A program made the translations under genes and the position numbers. The notes under the pieces were generated by a model. That model did no database searches, was not told where the DNA came from, and saw only the letters and a list, made by a program, of their open reading frames with translations. Shown one piece after another: positions 1-8,118 of a stretch of DNA of 16,750 nt. This stretch comes from Smittium mucronatum (taxonomy: Eukaryota > Kickxellomycota > Harpellomycetes > Harpellales > Legeriomycetaceae): positions 1 through 16,750 of the forward strand of contig LSSL01002746.1 in the NCBI GenBank assembly GCA_001953115.1, in the 5' to 3' direction. The first letter of the stretch is position 1. Each line of letters begins with the position of its first letter.

Positions 1-90
1 CTGAGGTTACGTGCAGTCATGAATCAAGCTCTTTGTCAACGAACAATAGTTCATTGAAGCTATTGAGCTCCTAGTCAGAGCCTATTTCTA
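1..90 (+). repeat. Left copy of a dispersed direct repeat (partner at 16662-16750)
   Basis: Bases 21-90 match 16681-16750 at 61 of 70 positions without gaps, and bases 1-20 align more loosely to 16662-16680 with one gap. Both copies point the same way. Copy 1 begins at the window edge and copy 2 runs off the other edge, so neither true boundary of the repeat is visible. Of the nine differences in the 70-base block, seven have G or C here and A or T in the right copy, so this copy looks closer to the ancestral state. The identity is too low for the window to be a simple circularised molecule with overlapping ends. Confidence 0.85.
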
Positions 91-161
91 ACAGGATTAA
101 TAAAATCAGGCTCCTACCCAAACGTGGGATTGATCGACATGGCTTTCCTACAAATAGCTGT
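3..161 (+). pseudogene. Possible fragment of a non-LTR retrotransposon protein (left copy)
   Basis: One forward frame from 3 to 161 is open except for a TAG at 72-74. It contains SSLSTNNSSLK before the stop and SEPISNRINKIRLLPKRG after it. The homologous frame at 16561-16749 has its own stops at different places, while the codon that is TAG here is TAT there. Each copy is therefore broken differently, as expected for two decayed copies of one coding sequence. The right copy extends upstream into a stretch ending in KKPPW that resembles a segment ahead of the reverse transcriptase domain in some invertebrate LINE-type polyproteins. That resemblance is from memory and by eye, and this left piece alone carries no diagnostic motif. 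Confidence 0.3.
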
Positions 162-263
162 TAGACGCTGAGATCCGTATGACTGTCGAACGCTGGACTT
201 GTGCACTAGACTATGTCTCAGCTGTTCTAAACGATCGGTTCCTCCTGTTTCGAGATGGTCCTC

Positions 264-293
264 CTCTGGAATCGCTGTCCTCCGAATCGCTGT
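264..293. repeat. 15-bp tandem duplication, two units
   Basis: Two adjacent 15-base units (264-278 and 279-293) share the core GAATCGCTGT and most of the preceding CT-rich half. The second unit overlaps the beginning of the 43-bp duplication that follows, so the two duplications are nested. A replication-slippage origin is likely; no function is apparent. Confidence 0.75.
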
Positions 294-373
294 GCGCTAT
301 CTCCACTACTCCCAACCAAGAATAGTGCAACGCTGTGCGCTGTCTCCACTACTGACAACCAAGAATAGTACAA
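288..373. repeat. 43-bp tandem duplication, two units plus a stub
   Basis: Units 288-330 and 331-373 are identical at 39 of 43 positions, and both begin CGCTGTGCGCT. A partial third unit, CGCTG, starts at 374. The period is not a multiple of three, so any reading frame through the array changes between units, which argues against it being maintained as protein-coding sequence. Both units end in an AAGAATAGTRCAA stretch. The array sits directly before the 394-417 hairpin. Confidence 0.9.
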
Positions 374-393
374 CGCTGCGTGAAATTTTAGTC

Positions 394-417
394 TAGTGTA
401 CTTCGAAAAGTACACTA
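394..417 (+). repeat. Perfect hairpin: 10-bp stem, 4-base loop
   Basis: The left arm TAGTGTACTT (394-403) is the exact reverse complement of the right arm AAGTACACTA (408-417), separated by CGAA. Eight bases after the stem comes CTAA (426-429). A short palindrome roughly 10 bases before a terminal CTRR is the known signature of the 3' end of Helitron rolling-circle transposons, so this could be one, with its body lying to the left. Against that, the next base is A rather than the usual T, and no TC-starting 5' end can be seen. A transcript-processing or termination hairpin is the alternative. The hairpin itself is certain; its role is not. Confidence 0.85.
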
Positions 418-422
418 TTAAG

Positions 423-458
423 CCCCTAAACCACGGCAAGGTATTTCACTCTTAGGGG
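423..458. repeat. 7-bp inverted repeat CCCCTAA / TTAGGGG
   Basis: CCCCTAA (423-429) is the exact reverse complement of TTAGGGG (452-458), enclosing a 22-base loop. It lies just after the 394-417 hairpin and closes the GC-rich island. The two structures together could be the end of an element. No tandem TTAGGG-type telomere repeat is present, so a telomere reading is not supported. Confidence 0.6.
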
Positions 459-480
459 AATAAAAATCAGATATGAGCGA

Positions 481-2428
481 AATAACAAAAAATTAATTTG
501 CTGATCTTTTATTAGCATAGAGCAACAAATAAATAAGCTTGTGGATTATTTTGGTTTTGATAGAATTAAATATGATATCTAAGTTCTAAATATATAATGG
601 GGTCGGATTGCGAAATGTGATTTTCACTTTTTTCCCACATATTAAAAACTATTACAAGTTATTATAGTTTTGATTATGGATGACCATTTAAACAGGAAAA
701 AATCACAAATTTAATATTATAACTTGGATTTAAATCTGCGTAAAAAAAAGTTGGATTTTGCACGAAACATAAATACTGGAGATAATGTTTATAGCTGAAA
801 CTTCCCATTTAAATATTTAGTAGGTTCCTAACTTGGAAAAGTTTCAAAAGGATAATTTTTTTTTGTATCACTGAATTTTATTGTAGTAAAAGCTTCAAAA
901 GGATAAATTATATATTTATTGGTTATTTCAAATTTAGTGGTGCAAGAAATTTCCTTTTGACAAAACGTAGAAACTAATTTAGAGTCAGTATTTTTTTCTA
1001 ATTTGTTGGTCTAAAACGACTAAATTTTATAAAAGCCAATGGTTTACATGGTAAAAAAAAGTCTTGACTTAAAATGGATCTCCCAAATGAAATCATTTTT
1101 TTACATTAGGCCCTGAAAGGGTTAATAGGATGTAAAATTATTCAATATAAAAATTTAAATCTTATGTTTTTTTTAATGGCCATTATAATATTTTTTATAA
1201 AATATTTCTATATATGAATTTGTAAAATGTATTGTGGTAATATTTTAAATGATAAAACAAAATATCATTACAGTTTGAAAAGCTAGAAAAAGATATTCGT
1301 ATTCCTGAATTATGAAGGTTAGTTTTCGAGATAGTTTTTGAAACGTGCGAATATCAAAATAAACTATTTTCTGATTAATGTATCCCGTTGATTAATATTA
1401 CAATGTTCTAATTACGAGTTTTATTAGATCTCAAGTTGTCCGTCTAATATCAATTTCTGATGGGTTTTATAACCAACTTCCATTAATATTAGAGAGTATA
1501 AATAGAAGAACAGTTATAAATAGACCCCTTTTTAAAAAAAAAATAAACGAATAGATTAACAAACCCATAAACCATTTTTTCATGGATTCTCAGCAACTAA
1601 ATTTAAAGCGAAGTTTTGTTGAAATTTTGATCAGGGTTTTCCATCTTTTCTACTTCTTCTTATTGCCGTTTTTATCGAAATTGATGTGCTTTAAAATTTT
1701 ATTGTGACAAGTAAAACTAATTTTAAAATAAGGTATACACGGAAAACTAAAATATTTTGGTGGAAAATAGTTATAATTGTAATGATAGAAATTTTTAGTG
1801 AGTTAAAATGTATTTTTATTAAAAAAAAACATCGCTCTAACCTTGACTTGTGAATCCATTTGAGTTTAAGACAAATTAAAGTTTAAAAATAGCTGACTCA
1901 ACTCAAATGTTCAAATAATAGCATTTTTAAGAAAAAGAAAATACCCTTTTCTATATCTCCGAATTAATAATGTTAATATCTCATCATGTCAGGCCTAAAA
2001 GAATTAAATGGATACCATTTTAAAAATTTCACACATTTATTCTAATAATACAGATTCTTTTTTCGTATCATTATTGTTTCCTGGTTTAAATTTTTGTGAC
2101 TAATATAGAATAATAACGAAAAATAGAAAATATTTTACAATAAGCTGAATGTCTTGGAGCGATTTTTTATAAAAGATGTGTTTTAGAAAGAAAAATCGGA
2201 ATTTCAGCAAAGAACTTATTGATAACACATTTATTTTTTAGATCTTTAGTTTCAAAGCTTAAGAAAACTTCCAACTATATAATCATTTATATTTTTTTGG
2301 GGGTTGATATCTAATATAAATACAACTAGTTAATATATTTTGAAATCGAAAAATTCGCAAATTTTCAATTTTTTTACTCAAATAAAAATATACGAAAACC
2401 AGTATCCCATTCAAATTATTGTACCAAC
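481..2428. other. AT-rich gene-free stretch
   Basis: About 1.9 kb of A/T-rich DNA with stops in every frame and many A or T runs of 6-9 bases. The only ordered feature noted is a 19-base near-perfect direct repeat at 837-855 and 888-906. No tRNA-like fold or protein-like frame of useful length was found. It probably represents the upstream flank of the gene at 2479, and its promoter cannot be pinned down because TATA-like strings occur throughout. Confidence 0.6.
837..906. repeat. Short direct repeat, 51-base spacing
   Basis: AAAAGTTTCAAAAGGATAA at 837-855 recurs at 888-906 with one difference (C for T in the sixth position). The sequences between and after the copies do not align well, so this is either an eroded tandem duplication or chance in low-complexity DNA. 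Confidence 0.45.
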
Positions 2429-2447
2429 TAGATTAATCTTTAATCTA
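2429..2447. promoter_or_regulatory. Hairpin 31 bases upstream of the membrane-protein gene
   Basis: TAGATTAA (2429-2436) and TTAATCTA (2440-2447) are exact reverse complements around a 3-base TCT loop. The structure lies just ahead of the start codon at 2479, where an operator or a 5' leader hairpin could sit. In DNA of this composition an 8-bp A/T-rich palindrome is not rare, so the regulatory reading is a guess from position only. Confidence 0.25.
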
Positions 2448-2478
2448 TTACCAAAAGTTTTTAGCTGAATAAACCATA

Positions 2479-2748
2479 ATGTTAGGCAAAGAGCTATCCG
2501 AAGAAAACATAGAATCGACTAAGATAGCTTTGATTTCGAAAGTAAACAAAAACTTTTTCATATGCATATCAGCATTAGTTGTAGGGATAATACTCAACTT
2601 CGCATGTATCGTTCTAATCCTCATATCTTTCGTTAAAGGTTATACTTTCCTTTGGCTTTTGGTTCTTTTTGTCATCGCTCTCATGATAATGATGGCATCT
2701 GTATACAGTATATATTACAAACTAAAAGTTTATAGCAGTAACAAATAA
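2479..2748 (+). CDS. Small two-helix membrane protein, family not recognised
   Basis: An 89-residue protein, and the only frame in the window I would call a real gene. Residues 1-25 are polar and rich in Glu and Lys. Residues about 26-52 and 57-80 are strongly hydrophobic and long enough to span a membrane, joined by a short KGYT turn. A basic tail follows (K81, K83, K89). Lysines before helix 1 and after helix 2 suggest a helical hairpin with both ends on the cytoplasmic side. There is no cleavable signal peptide and no recognisable motif. The ATG is the first in frame, follows an in-frame TAA at 2470-2472, has A at -3, and lacks a Shine-Dalgarno site. AATAAA overlaps the stop codon. G+C is 32% (86 of 270) and 29 codons end in G or C, well above the flanks, which supports selection or recent arrival. 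It could be a complete small gene or one exon. Function unknown. Confidence 0.6.
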   Translation: MLGKELSEENIESTKIALISKVNKNFFICISALVVGIILNFACIVLILISFVKGYTFLWLLVLFVIALMIMMASVYSIYYKLKVYSSNK

Positions 2749-3846
2749 AAAAATTGATTTTTTTTTATAAAAAAAAACATTTATCGGAATAGAAACGATC
2801 TTCAAGGATAAATAGCAACCTGACCCAAGTATATTTATCTTTAAATTTAATTTATTTTTAAATAGGGTAATATTGTCAAAATCCCTTGGATTTTTTTTTT
2901 AAATATTGTTCTATTCTCAATATATTTTCACTTTTATCAATCATTGGAAGTCAAATAATTTATTTGCTGAATAAAAATTTGAACATATAGACCAAAAATA
3001 ACTTTATTGATATAAATTTTTTGAATATTATAATTTTCGAAAAAATAGATAAAGGTTCAATCTAAGTTGGATGGAACGGAATTAACACATAAATCATATT
3101 TAAAAAATGTAATGGGTGCCATCTCTGTTCTTTTTTTTTACGCACTCATGACTGTTTGAGTACTATAATTTCATATAATTTTTCTTTCTATAATTTTACT
3201 TAATTCAAGTGGAATTTAAAAATGAAATTATTGTATTTTTTAAAATTATGCATAAAAAAAATTAAAACCTAATAGTTTTTATTTATTAGTCAAAAAGTAT
3301 ACTAATTTTCCGCAAAGAAAATTGGTATTATAACAATAGTACTGACAAAAAATAAATAAATAGTTTGTTATTTAAATTCTCTAAATAATCTAGAAATGAT
3401 CCTCTTTCAAATATCTTGCCATATAGCATGTGTTAACTCCAAGATTTTTTCTTGGTTTAATTTTTAGATTTAGATTTTTTTGAGCCTAAACCATTTCAAC
3501 AAATTCCAACCAAAAACAATAATTTCACCCCAATATATCAAAAATTTACAAACCCCGTTACCAAATTTTTTTTTAAAGAAATAATAATTTTCCTTATACG
3601 TAATGCCTTAATTTGCTTTTGTAACTTTTTTTTAAAATTATCCATGTAATTCCTATCAAATATTGGGATTAAGTAAGCTTACCTAGAGCTTCATAGTCTC
3701 AAAATAATAAAATAGCCGATTCATACAAAAAAAAAACCCCACTCTCCTTTAACTATATTACAGGCTTTATCCCGTTAATAGTGGGTCTATAAAATTTTAT
3801 CAAAAGAAACCGAGATAAATATTTTTGTAAGTTCTAAACTGGGTGA
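2749..3846. other. AT-rich gene-free stretch
   Basis: About 1.1 kb without a credible gene. It begins with A and T runs just after the stop codon of the membrane-protein gene, which could serve as a eukaryotic 3' end. Between 3480 and 3560 the forward strand is C-rich and almost free of G, a local strand skew with no gene to explain it. From about 3640 onward G+C rises slightly towards the weak open frame at 3847. Confidence 0.55.
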
Positions 3847-4056
3847 AGTAATAACATATTACTTTTCAAGAAATTCGGCCCATGGATAACTAAAGCTAAC
3901 GAGGTAGTGTTCATCACTATTACACCTTTATTTTCAATTAAGGGGCTCAAATTATTAAAACCATTAAATTTAGTGATGGAATTAAAAACTTCTTATAATT
4001 TCTTCACAATTACAGACAGTCGAAAATTCTACAAACCAGCAGCTTTCAAGTTTTAA
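3847..4056 (+). pseudogene. Weak coding-like patch, unrecognised
   Basis: After a TGA at 3844-3846 this frame stays open for 69 codons to a TAA at 4054-4056. It contains a protein-like mixed composition, for example KKFGPWITKANEVV and ITDSRKFYKPAAFKF. There is no ATG near the beginning; the first Met is in the middle. Local G+C is modestly above the flanks. The reverse strand of the same stretch also contains protein-like open segments, so strand and reality are uncertain. In DNA of about 20% G+C a stop is expected roughly every ten codons, and a few runs of this length are expected by chance in the window. If real, it is an exon or relic of an unidentified gene. Confidence 0.2.
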
Positions 4057-4161
4057 GCTCAATTTATTATGTTTTATTTTTCAAGAACAAATTTAAGATG
4101 AGTTAAGTTTTGACAAAAATATATATTGATGTATTTCTTGTTATAGAGAGAATATTATAGT

Positions 4162-4184
4162 ATAGAATAGAATAGAATAGAATA
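4162..4184. repeat. Pentanucleotide microsatellite (ATAGA)n
   Basis: Four perfect ATAGA units (4162-4181) plus a partial fifth. It is a simple slippage tract and the only clear pentanucleotide array in the window. Confidence 0.85.
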
Positions 4185-4648
4185 TATGCTTTATTTTTAT
4201 GATTTTTGAAACAAATTGTAAAAATAAAATTTTCCGATAAAAAAATAAAGAAAAAAATCTTGTGTTTTTTTTTTCTGAATTTTATTTTCGTCTCTAATTT
4301 TTAGCTATTTCTGTTCATTTTTTTGTAAGAAAACTTTAGAAGACCGATTGAATAATCATAGCTTTCACCATTTCCCCTATGATTATTCATCTTCTGAAAA
4401 AAATTTATCTTAAAAAAGAGCAACACCCTTTCATATTAACTTCAAATCCTCTCTTATCAGCAATTAAATATTATTCATGTAGTTGAATCTTTTAAGATTC
4501 AAGTTAAATGTCAAACTATTCAATTTGAGTAAAATAATAATGGAAATTATAAACTAATATAATTTCTCTATTAAATTTTAATAATTATTTGTAATGAAGA
4601 TCATTTCTACTCATATTCGCTAATAAAAATATTTTTTATATTTGATAA

Positions 4649-4888
4649 CGAGACAAGCGGATTATCAGTATTATTGAAGAAATAAAAAAACAAGGCAGGT
4701 ATCAAAGTTTTTAGAACGGTAAAGAGGAGTCTGGTAGGAAAATTCCTAAAAAAAATTTGAAAATTTTTAATAGGGTTTATGGCCATTTTTATAGACTTGT
4801 AAACGAATTCTTAAAAATAAAAAAAAATCTTGAATGGATTTTTTTCACCGAAATTTTAAGCTCTGTAAACTATTTAATGTATATATAG
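4649..4888 (+). pseudogene. Possible relic of a Tc1/mariner-type transposase (N-terminal half)
   Basis: The frame from 4649 to a TAG at 4886-4888 has one internal TAG (4712-4714). Before that stop it reads RDKRIISIIEEIKKQGRYQS, comparable to the 'RD.R.I.R.V' helix of the Tc1 DNA-binding region. After it come SGRKIPKKNLK and, near the end, LEWIFFTEILSSVNYLMY. The latter can be laid against the Tc1 pattern 'W..V.FTDES.F.L', where the D would be the first catalytic residue and is E here. About 30 residues expected between the two parts are missing. No terminal inverted repeats or TA target duplications were found. The match is by eye in low-complexity sequence, so chance is a serious alternative. 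If correct, it is a dead DNA transposon. Confidence 0.22.
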
Positions 4889-5494
4889 TTAATTATTATT
4901 ATCAATTTTATATAAAACAAAAAAATAATCCCGAAATGTAATTTACTCCAGCTATCTAAACAAAAGAACGTTCGAATCATATCTTAACAAGTCATTCTAT
5001 AATCAAAATTAATAAATTAGTTATAAATTTAAATTTTCGGAGTTATTTAGAGAAATAATCTTCAAATTAATAAAATATATGTTATTCTTTAACAATTCAA
5101 ACATATTATATTATTGTTTTTTTTAGTGAAATAAGATTATAAATCACAAAAATTTAATAAATTAGAATTAAACCAATAAAATTTTGTCCATATTTTTAGT
5201 TAGATTGTAATAATTATAAAAAAATCTCTTTGGGTTTACAAAATGTTTTTTTTATCGATTTTCGTTATATTCCACATTCACTAATGTAACCATTTTTCAC
5301 CCAAAAGCTTTAAATTTGGAATTCATATGTTAATTTTTAGATTTATTTAAGGAGTAAGTATATTTATTTTTTTTCCGACTCTTTCTGATAAAATTTTACC
5401 TTAAATATAACTAATTTTTAATTGGAGTATTTGCATTGATAATACATTCCTTATATATTTTTTCTGGGAGTAAATTTTTTTATAAAGCATTTGA
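4889..5494. other. AT-rich gene-free stretch
   Basis: Around 600 bases of A/T-rich DNA with frequent stops in all frames and several T runs. No repeat, RNA-like or coding-like structure stands out. Confidence 0.55.
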
Positions 5495-5698
5495 GTTTTT
5501 ACTAAAAAAATAATATTTTCGTATTATTATGTAAATATTATCCCCTACCATTATGGGATGGAGCCTTTCTCCACCTGTTTCCCGACTAATAATATGATGA
5601 AAATATTTTTCAACTTAATTAGATTCATACCGCTCTTTAAATATATTCAGGGCACACAAATATGCATAAATTATAATTTTCCATCTCTAGAAATATAA
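5495..5698 (+). pseudogene. Weak open frame over a GC-rich patch, unrecognised
   Basis: The frame is open for 67 codons from after a TGA (5492-5494) to a TAA at 5696-5698. The first in-frame ATG is at 5558, giving 46 residues that begin MEPFSTCFPTNN. Inside it, 5541-5585 is 24 of 45 G or C, a sharp local peak in DNA near 20%. That patch also holds the small inverted repeat ATCCC (5540-5544) / GGGAT (5555-5559). No upstream signal or recognisable motif is present, and the protein-like look depends mainly on the GC patch. It may be a fragment of an older repeat rather than a gene. Confidence 0.2.
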
Positions 5699-8100
5699 CT
5701 TATAGCTTTTGGAAATATATTGTAAAACAATAAGTAGATTTTCCCACCGAAATTGAAGGCATATTTTATTTTCTTTTTTATTTAATGTTATCGATTATTT
5801 TGGAGATTTTCTATCTTTTTTTTTTGGACACCTTATTGCATGAATATTATTATTTATTTTTGTTAAATTTTTTTTTTTTTAATTAGCGATAATTTCAAGC
5901 TCGCATTTTTATAAATTCATCCTATATTTTGATATTTTTTTTAACATAGATATTTTTTTCAAGACAATCACGCCATTAAAAATATAAATTAATTTAAAGA
6001 GAAAATTTTATGAGATTAATATTTTAGAATTTTCCATATCCGTAAAATTGGATGTATAAAAACAATATTATAAAGTGCTGTTTTAAAACATGATAAAATC
6101 AAAAATCAAAAATCAAATTCACAGAATATGGAAATTTTTTCAAAATTGGAATAAATTATTTTATGTTTTCAAATAAATTGAATATATATCAGAACCGTTA
6201 AAAATTAACTATAAAATCGATTTCAACATATATCAAATAAAACAGATTATTTTACCATATTTTTCAAAGTATAGTTATAAATTCTAAGGTTTAGGGGTTT
6301 CTTAAAAGACAATATTCAAAGTAAAAAAATACAGAAGGTTTCTATGATTAAGATCAATTTCAATGAAATTATATGTACGCTTATTATTAACACGATGTGT
6401 CAGTCTTAATCTGCATGAGATGAAAAATTCCGGTTGTGATATATCGAATAAATTCGTAATCTTACATTGAATTATAAAGCTTTAAATTTAAACATAAGAT
6501 AAGAATGTCGGATTTTTTTTAATTTGAAATATCTCACAGTCTGTGTTTTTAGATATTATAAAATCAAAAAAACCTAGGGTATATTTAAGAAAACCAGAGT
6601 GAGTACTGATTTCCATATTTATTTTCTGAAATATATCTATCAAATAGGATTTACCAACTTTATTATGGTTATAAAGATGCTAATAAGATTTTTCAGCATA
6701 TTTTTATTATATAATGTGCACATAGTTTTTTAAAAGTGGCTTGGTCTATATTGAAAAATAATTAACGCTTTTTTATTTACTTCTAACTTTAACTTACTTA
6801 TTTATACTAAATGAATTAATAGTTTTATCTAAAAAATATTGATTTAAGTCAGATACTTGGAGCTAATGGGGATATGGATAGTATTATTCTTTGGAATTTT
6901 TTTTTTTACACATTATAATAATTTTTAGTGTTATGATGGTAGAAATTGTGGAATATATATATATAAATATACAAATTTAATTGATATAAAATGATATTAG
7001 ACATTTATTGTATTATGAAAATTCAAAAAAAAAAAAATTCTCTTATATCTATAAACCAATTATCCATAAGTTTTATATCTAGTTGAAATTTAAAAATTGA
7101 GATTGAAAATAGCTAAACTTCTCAGTTTAAATTTGTGAAATTCTAAAATCAAAACCAAAATCTATGAAACTTTATATATATCAAATAAATGAAAAAAGTT
7201 TAAAAAACCTTCATTTATTGGTTTAGAAAAATTTTATTGTTTCTTTCAACCTATTTTTTTAATCAATAATAAAAATAACTAAATGAAATGGTTAAAAGAA
7301 ATTATGTTGGATTATTAGAGGCGTATTTGATTGATTTTTAATAACTATTAAAAGATACTCCCAATAAATAAAAATCATCTTACTTTTTGGTGGTAATATC
7401 GAAGATGAAAAATCCAAAATAAAATTATTATAAATCAAAACCATAATTTTATATATATTTAAGCTTAGAAACTATATAAATAATTAGTTTTAATTAATGA
7501 ACATATTCATCTTTTTTACGTAGAGCTAATAGTCTTTTTAATTAGAATGAGATTTTTCGCGAGCAAAAAATTATTGCGATAATATAAAAAATAATAGGTA
7601 CACATTGGTCACTCAGGAAACTTTAATTTATATATGCTATTAAACGAGTATTCAACTTCAAGGTTAGAATATAACAATTTTTTTAAAAAAAATGAGAACA
7701 AGACTTTATAATTTTGGAAAATTTGTGAATTTCAATCAATTTGACTTTCTGTGAAATATTTCATGTAAAAAAAATCCAAGATAAAGAATTTTATTCAAAA
7801 TGATATTCTTCTTTTAAATCATTTTTATTTTTTTGCATTTTTTAAATCTACCAACTTTTTATTAAAGATCCAATTTTAGAAAATATGTCGATTAAATTGA
7901 TTAAAATACTATTTAAATAAAAAAATCGGCTATAAACTATATTTAAAGATTAAATCAAAGTTTTTTTACTAATTAAGTGAAAATTTGCTAATAAAGTTCT
8001 ATATTTTATTTATAAACTCATAAAAATATCTAATATCATCAATTTTAAAAAAAGATAGCTACTTTAAAATACCTTGAATATTTTTGATAATTAACTTATA
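5699..8100. other. Long AT-rich gene-free stretch
   Basis: About 2.4 kb of stop-dense A/T sequence. It includes the longest T run noted (13 bases, 5868-5880) and a short AT dinucleotide run near 6952-6965. A few bases of slightly higher G+C near 6350-6440 give only a 21-codon frame. I see no gene, RNA or mobile-element structure. Confidence 0.6.
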
Positions 8101-8118
8101 ACCCCCCACCCCCATTCC
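8101..8118 (-). other. C-rich tract (G-rich on the minus strand)
   Basis: The forward strand has six Cs, A, then five Cs within 8102-8113. On the minus strand this is GGGGGTGGGGGG, preceded by shorter G runs. It could form a two-tier or intermolecular G-quadruplex. It stands out in DNA near 20% G+C and has two comparable tracts at 13629 and 15854. Confidence 0.6.

Larger units (their letters stand above)
1..470. other. GC-rich island at the left edge
   Basis: About 45% of bases 1-480 are G or C (216 of 480 by row counts), against 13 of 60 in the row 481-540 and roughly 20% over most of the window. The change is abrupt, around 460-490. The island holds a dispersed repeat copy, two nested tandem duplications, a strong hairpin and a further inverted repeat, all listed separately. 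No frame gives a convincing intact protein; the open frames here are what 45% G+C DNA gives by chance. I infer a younger or less mutated inserted element (a transposon end or repeat) in an AT-rich host region. An assembly junction is the alternative explanation. Confidence 0.75.

Noticed and set aside
179..328. 49-codon forward frame starting MTVERWTCALDYV
   Set aside because: Looks protein-like and contains the 15-bp doublet in frame, but ends inside the first 43-bp unit and matches nothing I know.
199..396. 65-codon forward frame in the GC-rich island
   Set aside because: It passes through the 43-bp tandem array, whose period is not a multiple of three, overlaps an equally open minus frame, and has a Cys/Ser/Arg-rich mix with no motif. 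Stops are simply rarer at 45% G+C.
227..439. 70-codon minus-strand frame in the GC-rich island
   Set aside because: It reads through the perfect hairpin and both tandem units and overlaps the forward frame; no recognisable domain.
423..458. Telomere-like TTAGGGG
   Set aside because: Single copy paired with its own complement as an inverted repeat; no tandem telomeric array.
4965..4985. tRNA-like GTTCGAATC string
   Set aside because: The flanking bases do not form a T-arm stem and no other arms of a tRNA can be drawn.
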